Shown one piece after another: positions 1 through 13,813 of a stretch of DNA of 64,000 bases. A program made the translations under genes and the position numbers. The stretch is from Kuschelorhynchus macadamiae (Eukaryota > Arthropoda > Insecta > Coleoptera > Curculionidae). A model generated the notes under the pieces. That model made no database searches. It worked only from the letters and a program-made list of their open reading frames with translations, and had not been told where the DNA came from. The first letter of the stretch is position 1; every line of letters begins with the position of its first letter. The stretch spans positions 334,472-398,471 of the forward strand of contig JAUTXW010002080.1 in NCBI GenBank assembly GCA_030620095.1. The letters run 5' to 3'.

Positions 1-3000
1 CGTAGCTACAACAGGTATATTAGTTTTTACATTGCAAACTTTGGTCTGATACTACCGCCAACCTGTTTTTATGAAAAAAAATACCAGGGGAAGAGCAATT
101 ATTTGTTCTCGAAAATTTTTAGTAGTTGCAACTAGCAAGAGAAATATATAATTAGGTTAAAGAAAGTAAGATTTTCTTGAAATAATTATATTTTATTTGT
201 ATTTAGTAACACAAGTAATGTACCTCGTATACCTTAAAAACCGATGCAGTCAAAAATATTTTGTTATTTCAAATTTTAACAATTACTTCCACAGCGTTTA
301 CATCAAACGTTTCTACATCAAAAACTTAATTAGAAAAGTTTAAATTTAGATGCTGCAAATGAAACCATTATAATTAAAATGTATCTGAGAATTTATCGGC
401 GGCAAACCCATGAGAAAAGTTGTCATTGAAACTAAATACGTAAGTCCATAAATCATTAATAAGTGACCACATAGCAAAAATTGTCGTCAATTACACAGCA
501 TTCTAAAATATCGAATAATTATTAATAGGAGTAGGTATACAGTTTGCACCTGTTTGAATATGGATCCCAAAGTTCTAATTTATGTAAATTAACACATGGA
601 ATTACTTGGATTTACTTTGAAAATAAAAGTTATTGCCGATAGCAGCATTAAACAAAATAGTTCATCCAATCATATGAACACTAAATTTAACAGTAGATTT
701 AAACACAATAGAATAGTAGCCGAAGCTTGAAAGCAATAGAGCAACTCCGGCTTTGATCAACTAGCCAACTGATGTAGTTGAATTGACAAATTTTGTTGTG
801 AAGGTCAGATCATTTCTGGCTTAGTTGGTCAAAACGCCTACCTGAGGAGTGGGGTCCTCTATTCGAATCCTAAATGTATAATATAGAGGAACAATAAAGT
901 TAACGATCTGAAACTTAGTCAGACATTGATTGCTTGCAGCTGAAAACGCTAATGATCTTTATATATTATTCTCCCTGGCTTGTCACTGCCGAAAGTTGCA
1001 ACATTGCAAAAATCTACTAAATAACGTGAAATTGCATAAGTTAAATTGACGAAGTGATTTTGAAAGCCTTAGTCGCTTTGTAGCGTATACCTATATACCC
1101 GGAAGTACTCGGTTCGAGTTTCAACGGAGACAAGTTAACATTTTCAATTTTAATATATTTACCTGTATATATAATTTTTTATATTTTTCTTAATAAACGT
1201 ATGCTCCCGTAAAAGTTCAATTAGTACTTTATTTTGATGACTTGAATTAATTTCGATAAACTTATACTGACATAATTCAAACAAAACACTTGAAACAGAC
1301 TAAATAGAAGAGTAGTATTTGAAGAGTTTGAAAATACTTTTGGAACATTAATTTACATTTGAGTAAAAGCGCTGTGAGAGAAAGTTATTTTAGTCATCTT
1401 TGATACTCAAAGGAGGTACCGAAATGCATATACAAACACTATCTCAAAATCACCTTATTGAAAATATTCTTTAATTGTGACATTATTATCTTTTATTTAA
1501 ATGACGTCTTAATAAAACTGATGGTCATGTTATTTTTAAATACTTATATACTATGCCAAGAGATCCTGACAAAAAAACTGCAAGAGTTTTGGGATGGCTT
1601 ATATTTCAGTATTAACGGCATACATAAGCACCCACTCGCAAGGTCAGATAGTAGAACAACTGGCGGCGCGTAATAGTTGAAAATGGGCGCTAAGCTTGTT
1701 TATTGTACAAAAAAAAAAGAAAGTGGTCAGACCTCATAGTTGTGGGACTCAGCGAGTCAGCTCATCGCATAAGTTGTCGCGTTAATGAGGTCGGTACAGC
1801 AGTTTTGTAATAAATGAAAAATGGTTTACTACTTCATTATTATATATAATTAAAGAAAAAAACAGTCAGACCCAGTTTAATTAAACAGACGCAGTCAACA
1901 GTCGCTCGAAGGTGCGACTACCATTATAAGCTTTAACATCTTATTTATCATCCTGTGAACATCGTTTTTGTATCACAGGAGTTCTAAAGAAATAGTCCTG
2001 ATGCACTTTTTAATACGCTCTGATGAGTAATCGCCTTACCTTCCGGCTGTAAGTTTCACTTAAAAAACAAAATGTTTTATTTGAATTTTATTATATTTTT
2101 ACATTTTCCAAATTTTATTGCATATTAACGTTTTTAAGCATAAAGCTTACCTAAGCTAAAAATTTATTTATACAGGGTGCCCTAAATCTGAACAAAACCG
2201 CAAATTTTTCAAATAGGATGTTTTATTTTAAAAAAATGTTTATTTTCTGAGACACCATGTTTTTAAATCACGTTTTCTGAATATTCAGTTTCAATATTAT
2301 TTATTCATTTCTAAAATTCTTTAAAGGCAATAATATATGAATTATAAATTAATTCGGCTAAGGTAAAGCTCATATATATATATTGGCAAATTTTGCTCTG
2401 AAGGCAAGACCTATATTTTGAAGAATAATTAACTTAAAAAAAACCCGTTTGGGAAATATGTTCAGTATTCTTTAAAACTTAAATAAAAACTTTTAAATTT
2501 AAAATCATTTTTATACTACACAGTGTTGAAATTTACATAGATGGTCCTGAAAGATCGCTACGTTTTTAACTATTAAAATATTTTGTGCACATCCTGTATA
2601 TTTTGTGCGTACTGCAGACATAGGATCTATTAAAAAATAAAACTTAAGTGTTCTTTGACAAGACAACTTTATCCCATAGAGCTAATAAAAAGTTACAGCT
2701 TAATATGTACGAAAAACCTTAATTAAAATATAATCAAAATTTTTAACAAACAATTGTTTTTTAGAATTTCACCTAGAATTAAGTTGACCTAACAATTAAG
2801 AAATAATTTTTTTTTTTGTAGATTTTCGAAACAAATAAAATACTGCAGAATTTAACCACTTGCATAAATATCTTTTAGTTTAGCTAAGATTTACGTCTAA
2901 AATCGTTAAAATAAATTAGAATTTGCAAGAGATAGCTGAAATCCGCATCTCAATACCTCTTCTCGTTTTGAAAATATCTATTTAAATTGTACCTGAAAAT

Positions 3001-4120
3001 TCCCTTGTGCCGTTTGCTCTCTCCAATTCAGGCCAAAAAACTCAAAAGCTATATTTGAAAATAACATGATATTTATCTTAATATTGTGTTACATTACCCG
3101 CAACAGATGGAATGAAAATATATTAATTATTATTTTAGTTATATCAATTAGTTCAAACACATTTTTTTTAGCAAGTGTGTCTACACAAATTTTTATATTT
3201 TTTTGTATAAAATTTATTTTTGTCATCTCGAAAACAACTAATAAATCCAAGATTTAATTGAGATTTCTAAATACGACGAAAAGTATCTAGCCTAAAAGGG
3301 ATCTTGTTGATACCGTTTTTTTATCTTTATAAATGAAAAAAATAGAGTTGGAAAAGTAAATAAAAAAATTAGTGTCATATTTTACACATTTGTAAACAAA
3401 CAAAACTTAACAGTTTTTTTAAAAGCACTTGGTACATTTTTTTGAAAATTTTCTAACTTAAGGGGGTTCATGTTTTCTTTTCTTTATCTTTTTCTTTTTA
3501 TCTACCTTTAGTAATAACTTTTTCACATGGCCGTGCTCAAATTATTTTAATAATAATACATGAAAGCTATTTGTAAAATTAAGATGTAAAAATTACAAGT
3601 CAAAATATATAAATTGGTTTATTTCGCTGTCTCAACCTTGTACAAACGAATGCTAGCACGTAAATTGACATGTATAAATTAAAAAAATGGTCCTAAAACC
3701 GCTAAAAAATAAAAAAGTTGTGAATTTATTATCTTAAAAAAGTCGAATTTTAGTATATAATCGTAAAACGATAAAGTTAGATGAACTTTCTTTATAGCTA
3801 ATGCATATAGGTAAGCACTAAAGTTCGTTAACGCTCGAACTTAGAACCTAAAGTTTAACTTTTCCCTATTACTATGAAAAAAGAAAAAATAGAGAAAAAG
3901 TCAGGAAATTTTATTTGCTAAATAGTTTTCATAAGCAACATTTTGGTCATTGATTGAATGGACAAATTGGAGGACAAAGTTTTTTAATGTTTCGACCAAA
4001 CCAAGAGACTGCAATCTATCTCTAAAAATGATCATATATTGAAGATGAATTTGCAGACGTGCTGTATCTGGCTAATTTCAGCAGAAATAACATAATATCG
4101 TGTTTAATTACGATATATAA
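1..4120. other. Gene-free AT-rich stretch (probable intron of arrest/bruno)
   Basis: No convincing exon or conserved protein is visible. The next feature downstream on the plus strand is an internal-acceptor terminal exon, so at least the right part is likely intron (inference). Contents I can point to: two tRNA-like SINE heads near 817-870 and 1062-1128, and a lone mariner-type terminus CAGGGTGCCC near 2173. The short open frames at 1458-1673 and 3066-3257 have no coding character. Confidence 0.5.
800..890 (+). repeat. tRNA-derived SINE head (candidate)
   Basis: A perfect RNA polymerase III A box (TGGCTTAGTTGG, 817-828) is followed 43 bases later by a near-consensus B box (TATTCGAATCC, 860-870). 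The flanking sequence does not fold into a full tRNA cloverleaf by eye, so a decayed tRNA-derived SINE is more likely than a tRNA gene. A weaker look-alike with a B box (GGTTCGAGTT) lies at 1062-1128. Confidence 0.4.
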
Positions 4121-4943
4121 TAGGGTGTCCGCAAACTCCTTTATAGTGGGGCTATTCTGTCCTCAATATGGGTTCGGAACGCTTGGTTTTCAAGATACAG
4201 GGTGTTGAAGGTTTTAATTTTTTTTTTTGATGGGCCACGATAATTAATATCTATAAAATGGACATTTTTGAAAACTGTGTGGGGTGTAATTTTATTGCAG
4301 TTCATGACCCCTTTAACCAACCCAAAAGAAGTTCTGTAGCGCCACTGTACTTTCATCACACTTCCTGCTTTATTTTACACATTTTATGTATTTTTTAATA
4401 TCTTCCACCGTTTTCATAAAATTTAGGAAAATATGTTTCAAAACATGGCCAGTTGTTATGGTTTTAGCGTTAGTTTTTATTATCTAAATTATGCAAGATA
4501 AAAAAAATCCAAAGAACATAAATTTAGTTAATTAAAGCAGGCAATCCGATAATAGTACCGAACTAAGTCTGTGTGTGTGCTACAGCAAACATTTTTGGGC
4601 GGTTATAAGGATCATGGCCCGAAAAAATTTAAACCATATATAATTTTCTAAAAAGCATTATGGTCATTTTATAGACAATAAGTGCGGTTTATCGTGTGCC
4701 AAATTTTCATCAAATATCGTTATAACTGTACAAGGCACATCCAAAAAAAACTAAAAAATATTTAAAATTTTAACACCCTGTATATCGAAAACGAAGCTTT
4801 TGCGCTCTTTCGGTATCCGGACAAAGCACGATCGAGCCTTAGATATCATGGAAGTACGTTTGAGAGCAGCAAGGAAGAACTGTTCTTGCTCGCTTATTTT
4901 AGTTTATAATTATATATTCAATTCCATCCTCGGACAACCTGTA
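4121..4943. mobile_element. Non-autonomous mariner-type MITE, about 0.82 kb
   Basis: The left end reads TAGGGTGTCCGC. The right end, on the reverse strand, reads TACAGGTTGTCCG. Internally, near 4197-4225 and 4760-4790, both arms carry inverted copies of a CAGGGTGTT block preceded by a GCTT-GTTTTC motif. TA lies at both borders, as expected for the IS630-Tc1-mariner group. The only open frame inside (72 codons, minus) resembles no transposase, so I call it non-autonomous. Confidence 0.55.
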
Positions 4944-5105
4944 TATACATATAACCTTTAAAAATAAACCGGACCAAAAATTAATTTTTCGTTAATATAT
5001 TTTTTGATTATCTGTCAGTTGTTTTTTGACTTTCAGCTATACTAGACAGTGATATAATAATAAAATAAAGCTCATGCAAGCAACTAATTAATCTGTCTTT
5101 TACAG

Positions 5106-5377
5106 GTCCAGAGGGTTGCAACCTGTTCATCTACCACCTGCCGCAGGAGTTTACTGATACCGACCTAGCGTCTACGTTCCTACCCTTTGGTCCTGTAATA
5201 TCCGCCAAAGTGTTCATCGATAAACAGACCAATCTTTCGAAATGTTTCGGGTTCGTGTCTTTCGACAACGCCAATTCGGCTCAACAAGCCATCGCCGCAA
5301 TGAATGGGTTCCAGATCGGTACCAAACGGCTCAAGGTCCAACTGAAGAGAGCCAAAGAGGCTGCGAAACCGTATTAA
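5106..5377 (+). CDS. aret: Terminal exon of arrest/bruno (CELF family RNA-binding protein), third RRM
   Basis: The 3' acceptor (pyrimidine-rich stretch ending TACAG at 5105) opens a frame that starts with two bases of a split codon and runs 89 residues to TAA at 5375-5377. It encodes the last RNA-recognition motif of CELF/Bruno proteins: RNP2 is LFIYHLP, RNP1 is KCFGFVSF, and the protein ends in a short KPY tail as in fly Bruno. The TDTDLASTFLPFG stretch fits Bruno-1 (arrest) better than Bruno-2/3. In flies Bruno binds 3' UTRs (for example oskar) and represses translation; other CELFs act in splicing. GC content here is clearly above the surroundings. The upstream exons lie left of the window. 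No break is seen, so this looks like a functional host exon. Confidence 0.93.
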
Positions 5378-6000
5378 CCAAAGATATAGTAGGTTTATAA
5401 ATAGGGTGAGATAATTTGGTGGTTTGGAGATAGAAATTATTTTAAATCATTGTTAAGATTTTTAAATGTTTTATGTGAATATGCCGACCGAGAGATGGAG
5501 TTCGAACTTAATTCTTATTGCATTCTGATTAAAATTGGATAAAAAAGGTTAAGTTATATGGCATAAAATATGGCAGACTTAAAATAAGAAGTGTCCTTCT
5601 TTACATATCTATTGAAAATAGAACTTAAATTATTTGCCTTTTGAGAATAGGCACCAATTTTACTGCCATTAATGTGATTATGCAGCTATATTTCGTTACA
5701 GAATAATTTATTAGGGTATTCACACGTATGACAGGATTATTTTTACTTTTATCGCCTTTACTTAACTAAGACGTTTTAAAAAAACTAAAATATTAGGAAA
5801 TATTAATAGCAAAAATAATTGGCGAGCCAACAATAATGTTGAATGTATATGCCCGTTAAGCAAAAACATATTCGTTAGGCTTATATGTTTAGAAACTTTT
5901 TCATTGTATGAATATATTTTTTATAAAGTGGACATTATCTTTAATAACAAACAGAAAGTGCTAACGCTTTTAAGTTTAATTTATAGTTTTTAATAAAATG
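5378..6000 (+). other. Probable 3' UTR of arrest/bruno
   Basis: AT-rich sequence after the TAA stop. The first canonical AATAAA is at 5992-5997, so a UTR of at least about 0.6 kb is plausible. The true cleavage site cannot be fixed without transcript data, and a longer UTR is possible. Confidence 0.4.
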
Positions 6001-9000
6001 ATTGATGAGTATTTAGGTCAATTCTTAGAACTAAAGATAAAAGAAATTTTATATTTATAAGCTTGTTCACTACTTTTAGTATGATGAGTCACAGAAAATA
6101 ATGTCGACTATAAACGTGCAAAAATCCTTATAAAGGATAACATATCTATAAACATAATTACCAAAACTTATACAACACTCTGCAATTGTCCACTGTTCGA
6201 CAACCGTTTCTGCCTCCAAACTATATTTTATCTACTTAACAAAAAGTAAAAGCCAGTACATCCCAAAAAATTAATTTTGTACTACATTTCCCTTGTACAA
6301 AGTAACACCGCGCCACTGCAGTGTGCCCAACTCAGGATTTAGCTGCTATTTTTACGAACTGTGAGATATTTTTACTAGTTAACTGCGGTCCACGCATGGA
6401 TTGCATTGTACATTCATAAATAATTATATAATATATGGTCATACCTTTTAAAACTGATGGGAACCAGTAGGGTACTATAGCTTACTTATTACATTCGAAA
6501 TAACCCGATTTGTGTTTGGTACTATCACCGTAATAATTTATTATTACATTACTTCAGTAGCAAAAATCATGTTTTACATTTTAAAGAAGGTAATAACTGT
6601 TATAAATTGAAAAAAATATTCAAATATGATTCAAAAAATATTACATTTTCTTACGTAAGTTGGGATTTTCACAGTCCCAAATGTTTTTTTTTCTGTAAAT
6701 ACTAATAAAAAATTTGTAAATTGTTACAAAGTTAGTTTTACAGTGCGAGTGCCATTTACAAAGACGCTAGAAATTTTGCACCGTATTGGTTCTATTTTTG
6801 GCTGTATCAAAGTAAAAGTACAGTAGCCTTGTTGTCGCTTTCAACGGAAAAAACTTATTTAGGTCTAGTTACATTTACCGTATAGTTTCTTGACTTAAAG
6901 AGTATATCTTCAGTGATCGAAATGGATTAAATGTTGCCTGCGCAGTACGTTTGAAACTGCGGCGCTTTAAATTTATTAGACTTAAAAGCCCAAAGCCTAC
7001 TCAAAATTACGTTAGCTAAAACTTGTTTTTGTTTTGGTAGATCACAATTCGACTTTCTCAATATATTTAAGTTATGTAACAAATTATGTATTTCTTTACC
7101 AAAAAGTAACATTTTAGGTGCACTGGTGGTGCCAAATCGTTAATACCTGCATCACCTTTTTCTAGAACTTCTCCCTGTTGTGGTACTAAGTTTTGATATC
7201 TTATGATGCGACATTTAATCAAATTCATAGCAAATATAGTACAATATCAGGTTTGTTTCCCTAATGAAAAAAATTATTAACTTAATTCTCAACAATAGCC
7301 TACATATTTTCATATGGGTTAAAATTTCATTTGTATCAGGTTCAACACAGCTCTATAAACAGTCGCCAGGAAATGAAGGCCTTATAATTTTAAAACGCAG
7401 TGTGACAATATTTGATCGACGAATCTGAAGATTTATTCATTCTACTCTGTCAGGCCAGTACTTACACATATCCCACCAAAGAGTATCTAAGTCGCACTGA
7501 AATTTAAAACGGTGTTTAGCTTTAGAATCATTTTTGTCACAGTAGCTACCTTATTGTTGTTACTTGGATGGTACATGGACCTAGGTAAGTTTTACGATTG
7601 CTTCAATAAGTGTCCTGTATTTTTGCTATATATTAAATAATATGACGAGGATGTTCCGTAATTAAATGTTATGTTGGGTTCATGTTTTTGGTTTTGATTA
7701 AGTTTTTCTTTAGTTTTTTGTAACGATGTTTGTTCTTCGTGGCGTAAGCGCGTAGGCATCCTCTGTTGTTTAAGTTTTCTTTTATTCCTAAGCCACAGTT
7801 TTTGTAATTGTTGGGTGACTTATTATGTTTTATTTTGAGTCTTTACATTATGATTATTATTATTATGATACCTTATATAAATATGAGCATGTACTTGATT
7901 GAATTGTACCTTTTATTTTCTATTGTTATTAAACCAAAGTTATTAGACCAATCACTGGCTGTTTGTATTAATATTCGTTAATCCTTTGCAGGGTTTTCTT
8001 GTTAATTGTTGGGGCTTCAGAACCAAAACAGAACTGAAAATATGACCTGTAGTACGTTAGTTCGGTCTGTTAAAACACAAGCAATATACATGAAAATATG
8101 TACTAATATATCGTGTACAAACGCAACGTGTCTAAAAACAAAAAAAAATAAAATAGTGTACAAAACTTAAAGACCAAAAACAATATTTAATAGTATCATA
8201 TAGATAACTTTACTTTTTTTTATTGAATTGGTTTACTGTTACCAATCAATGATATCCTATAATTTAATAGTAATATTTCAATTAACTGTGTCCCTAACAA
8301 TAGAAATAAATCACCAAACTTTACTTCAAAAGGGCTTTTTACTGCAACATTAAAGAAATTCAACTTTTAAGTCACACTGAGTTGGGAGGCCTGGCTTTAA
8401 AATATGGGCTTCCTAAACGGAAAAACACATTTCTGAAAATACAAAAATTGTAAAGTTTATTCACGAACGTATACAACTTACCAACTTGGGGCAACTTTTG
8501 GGTAAAATAACTTCTTTCAATTGATTGGTTTGTAAAACTAGTTTTCAGTTCTGTTATTGAAGTTCCTCGTACTGACCAATAGTTAAGTGTTTAGCCTTCT
8601 CTCTACTTAAGCAACGCTGTTCTAGTGCTGTAGTGCTGTACAAAAACACATGTAATTCCGTCATTAATACCACCCAGTATCTACCAAGTTACTACTGTGT
8701 TTTACATATACACCAAAGCGGTCGAGAAGTGGCTGTCAGCGCCTGTGGCTTCTGTTTCTGTCTACTAATGTATGTGTTCTTCATTATACCGTAAGTGGAT
8801 CATATTTTACTAACCTCAAATTAGCTATAGCCTAACATAACATTACTTTTTTTTATTAAATGTTTACACAATACTGATAAATAAATTATTATTTGCAAAT
8901 ATTGCTAAATAATTCGCTTTTAGTAGCTTATTAAATCGTTCCAAATCACGCTTTAAAACTTAAGAATGGTTTTCCTTCTATATTTTTTCCAGATACCTAA

Positions 9001-10178
9001 CTTTAATAATGCCTGGTATCTACCCTCCGATAATCAGACGTTAAAGGCATAATAAAAGATTAGCTGTCTTTTCTTCCTATCAATTGCAAATTAATCAAGA
9101 GGGTTTCCATTTAGCCAATGACGAATACTGAAATTTGTTAAACAAGCACATTGTTAAGCAAAAACGATCATTTATAGCATGAGGATGCAACAGAAAACTT
9201 AGTAAAAATTAAAAAAAATTGTTGGTTCGTTTTATGTCTATGTGACATTAAACGAAACAATGGGCTAGATGAATAAAAGATCAATGCTTTTACTATAATG
9301 TTAACTCTTTGATTCATATTTGTTTTGTATATAGATATTTTTCAAGAGAATTAAGGAAAAATATTTGCTATATTTAAAAAAAGTTGAAATGACGTGCAAA
9401 AAATAACATATTAAGGGCACATATTTTAAGAATTGACAATTTGCATTTTTATAGTTCAAAACTATTTTCGGACTGTTTGTTTAAAAAAAACGAAGATTAA
9501 ATTAATTTGTGCAATTAACACTTTCGTACTACGCAATTAAGTTTGAGATATCTAAACAACCCGACATGAATATCAGATATTTGGAATCAAGGTTAAACAA
9601 ATACTTTTGCCTTCTTTAATTTAACAGATTTAAATATTAAATGAGGCATATTATTTTAATTTAATAATACCTATTATAAAATTCATATTCGGCATCAGCG
9701 CGTAAAATACCAAAATACTAACTTAATAACTGCTAAATTTTATAAAAAAAAGTCTCAACTTATTACATTTACTAACCGGTGCATAACATATATTACCTGA
9801 AACCTGCTTATAACACTTGCAAGTTACGACATATTGGAATCTTAAACCTGTAACAATCGATATTCTCTTAGCTATTCAAAAATATTTATAACAAAAAGTT
9901 AAATTATCTTGAATAAAGTAGGTATTTTTTTATAAAGTCCTTAGATGTATTTTCTGTATCCTCTGTATGTGTTATTTGTCGTTTAAATGTTAATAACAAT
10001 TATATGGGACTTAGTTATGTTTGTTATTTTTCGTAGCTACATTGTAATGAATGTCGCCCTTATTTGTATAGTTTGTACTTTATTTTACATTATACAGCTA
10101 AAAATAGTTTTAAGAGTATTGACATTGTGCGCTAAAATGATGAAGTTTTTTAAATATTTTTGTTATCCTCGGACACAT

Positions 10179-10243
<65 letters not shown>

Positions 10244-13200
10244 CAAAACAGAAATTAATATTTCTGTTTTCTTCTATTTTGCACAAATGCATGTCTTCTT
10301 GTGCTCCCATGTAGGTCGCATCTAAAGTGATTTAGGGCACCATAGTACCTACAAATGACGCCACTGGTTGACTACTTCCCGCGTGACATTCATTCCACTT
10401 TGTTTCAGTGTTTGGGTAATTCGATTTTATTACTGATACTTCTTAGTAGATTTATTTTATTTAATGTATCGTGATCAACCTAACTACTGATAAAATATTT
10501 TTTAATTGAATGTTATACACTATAAGGGGTCGCCGGTCGATTGAAGAAACACTCCTTTTTAGACTATTTGCTGCGACAGGCTTTAACATGTATATAACAA
10601 AGATACTTTCCTACTCATAATAACATATCTATTATCATATAACTAGAATAACGAACTTGTCTCACGTGTAAGATATGATATGATAACCAAGAATAATGAA
10701 AAAATGTTCGTTTAAAATTGTTTATGGGACAGAATGTGGACTGTTTCCGGAAAAGCATAGTATACATACAAAATATTTTAATGGCTTCTTTTTAATTCCA
10801 ACGCATTTTAAAATTGTTATTGTACCGAAAAAGTATAATTTTTAGAGGAACCCAAGTATCCAAATATACCTAAAAGGGGAAGCTTTGCGAAAAGTATATT
10901 AGAAGGTCACCATATTGCAAAACTAACTCCCCGTGCTTGCTTGTTTAAACGATTCTAAGTAAAAAAGTTTCACATATTCCATTATGAGGTTTACATGTAG
11001 CTGAAATAATCTAGCTGGAACTAAATATACTGATATCAATAGTAGCATTTAAAAAAGGTTAAAATTTTATTTTCGATTTACATTTCATGCCAGACTTTAA
11101 ATACCGAGCACTGAAAATATACCTCGAATATAGCGGTCATCTAACAAATTAGAATCCAAAAATGAATGGCCAATCTAAAAATGTCAAAAATACTTAATAT
11201 TATGGGAGAGGTCTTATTACTAAGCAATTAGGTAACCATTTGCTAGATTAATTTTTTGTAGTCTGTAAAATCAAGGTTCGCCTACCTTGCCTTTCACTTA
11301 AGAATTACAGTTTTTTTTTTAAATTTACGTGTATGGCATCCTAAAAATAAAAAAAACCTGAATAAATCCAACAGACTTTTTTGTCAAAATATTATCACAG
11401 ATTTTTTTATTATCAGTTGATTTAACATCATAGTAAGTTAATTTATATTTCTGACGTGCATTTAATATTCCATTCAATAAATGTTAAATATATAGGAAAG
11501 TTGGCAGTAACGCACAGAGATAATAATGGGAGAGGTGGGCAATCAAAACAAGATCGTTTGAATTTTAAACCCTTGTCATTAGGAAAAACATATTGTATGT
11601 ATACCAAAAGGGTATTATAACACCGAATATACATTATAACCTTAAATATTGAAGATATACAGACATAGAACAACTTATTAAAAAATGTATAAAACCATAA
11701 GTAACTCTTAGATGTCTAAGTGTTAATTTTCTTTTAGTTTTTTTTTTTGGTGTAATATATTTTTTTTGTGTAAAATATCAAATCGTTTTGTTCAAATAAT
11801 GACTTTTGTATTTAGCTGAATATTTTAACTAACTTTTAAAGGGAATGAGTATTCATTTTATTTGTTGGATTTAGAAAAAAAAATTGTGCCTATCGTAGTT
11901 TTCGATACATCATACATTACTTATCGAAAACTAACCTACGCCGATTAGTCTACATATTTTCCAAAGTATAGTTAAGTTTTTTTTCAGCTGCTGTACAGTC
12001 GCCTCTGGGACCAATACACTTTAGGTAACCACGAGTCTCACATGCAAATATTCCCAGAGAGTTCAACCTGAAGGACTCGAAACATCCCACTTAATGTCTT
12101 AATGTTATTAGTAAAAGTCTTCTAATTTGCAAATCACAAAATCCTCTCAATGAACATTTATTTTCTTATTTCTAAGTACCTAACCTACATTCTTCTCGTA
12201 TTTAGCACATTAGCCAATTCAAAATGTTTTTGATCTTTTTTCATGTCCGTACCTTTGAAATGCGTCTTCTGATGTCTCCGCTTTCGAAAACGTTGTTTTG
12301 GCAGAAACTAGGTTACACCTAATTTATATTAAATCGCCTTAGCCGAACAATTGAGGCATGATGTCGTCTGTTGTTCCGAATTAACCGATAATCTGTATTA
12401 GACACCAAATTTACGCCACCAAAAAATGAATGGTTGCCACCCGGAAATTCGAACTAGGAAGCAGGATGCTTTCACGTGTTTGCCTTAAAACGGCCTCTGT
12501 AACCGTATTTTACATTCTATGTTTATTTTAAAACGATCAGATGTTCTCTTTGAAAAATAAAAATACCTAATGGTGTGCCTACATGTTATTAAGCGATTTT
12601 AATGAGGAATATTTTCTGAATTTTATGTATTAGAATAAACCCGGAAAACATTACGATTATTTATTGCTCGAAAAAAATTTCAAGAATCTGATTATTTGAA
12701 TTGGAGAATAATTGGTGATTCAGTAAATATGATTATAACTGAGTTAAAAAAGATCCTAAAACGTTATAGAGATCCCTACTCAATACTCGTATCATTATTT
12801 CAGTCTTGGAAACGGGTTTGTGAAATTTTATGTTTGTGTGAATGTTCTGCCGTCAGCATAACTGGGTATGTAACTGCTGGTAGAAGAAAGCAGATTACTA
12901 ACTTGCAGAAGAAATGGGCGCCAATTCTGAACCCTGCAGAAAGCCTGCGTTGATTTTGTAGTTTAGATCAGCTAAAAAAGTTTTTAGAAGCGTCTAAAAT
13001 ATTAATAAAATATATTATACTCGATGATATTTTAGACGTATTTGTAAGGCAAAACCAGATAGTTTTCGGAATTTTTGGCTGTGACCATGTTGGCTAGGTT
13101 TGTTTCTAAGAAATTATTATTAATCAGGCTGCTGGACGATTCCTTAGATTCAGATGCACGACGTGGACGACGTTAATAGTAACTGATCTGCCTCATATTT

Positions 13201-13280
13201 AAACAAAACCAATACTTGCAGAGAGTGACACAAGATTTTTGACTAAATGTCGCAAGTTTTAAGTGATACTGTCAATAAAA
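6001..13280. other. Gene-poor AT-rich stretch
   Basis: No recognisable protein domain. It contains a (TA)n tract at 10182-10242, two exon-like snippets with strong splice signals (7543-7584 and 11988-12024) and a probable minus-strand SINE scrap near 12440-12490 (B-box-like TTCGAACTAG region). The 85-codon frame at 12696-12953 is not recognised. Confidence 0.5.
10182..10242. repeat. (TA)n microsatellite, about 61 bp
   Basis: Pure alternating AT. It creates spurious open frames of alternating Ile-Tyr on both strands. Confidence 0.98.
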
Positions 13281-13813
13281 TAAGGGGGAACTGCACGCAG
13301 TAATATGGATCATTTGCAAGCCTTCCGCCGCTGCAATATTATGTTAAAACTATTAGAGATATTTATTAGCTTCAATGTGATTTTAATAGGGAAATATGTA
13401 TAGTTGGGCGCTAAACGCGAATTTTTATGAAAAAATCAAATCTAGAGTTATGAAATAAAAGTAGATTTGTCCATTTTCGACCATTTTTTGACCACTTTTT
13501 GACGCACATGCCTTCACATATAATTTTGTTTTCCACAAAATGGCTCTTTACTGCCTTATATTGATCCCTTGTCTACGTAACTGCAAAATTTGAAATGGTA
13601 AATCGTACTCATGTCTTTGTATGTCTGCAGCGCGTGAACCCTTTTGAACCCATTTTTAACCGAAATGTAACTTAAATTACCTATACATAACACATTTTTT
13701 GAGGTCGGACGTGCTGGAAGTTTTTTTTAATGCGTAGGTACCTTTTCATCTTACTTTCAACTCGACTAGACCTTGTCGCTGGTTTTTCACTTTTTGCGTG
13801 CAGTTCTCCCTTA
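13281..13813. mobile_element. Short TIR element (MITE), 533 bp
   Basis: The 19-base ends are inverted with one mismatch: left TAAGGGGGAACTGCACGCA, right (reverse strand) TAAGGGAGAACTGCACGCA. The interior has no coding potential. The termini do not match the CAGGGTG mariner-type ends used elsewhere in the window, so the superfamily is left open. Confidence 0.6.

Noticed and set aside
2173..2600. A mariner-type MITE starting CAGGGTGCCC at 2173
   Set aside because: The best candidate right end (near 2595, CATCCTGTATA) matches only a few bases, so I could not pair the ends.
12696..12953. 85-codon plus-strand frame
   Set aside because: It starts with a Met in AT-rich sequence and matches no family I recognise. 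Its GC-richer end is interesting but not enough for a gene call.
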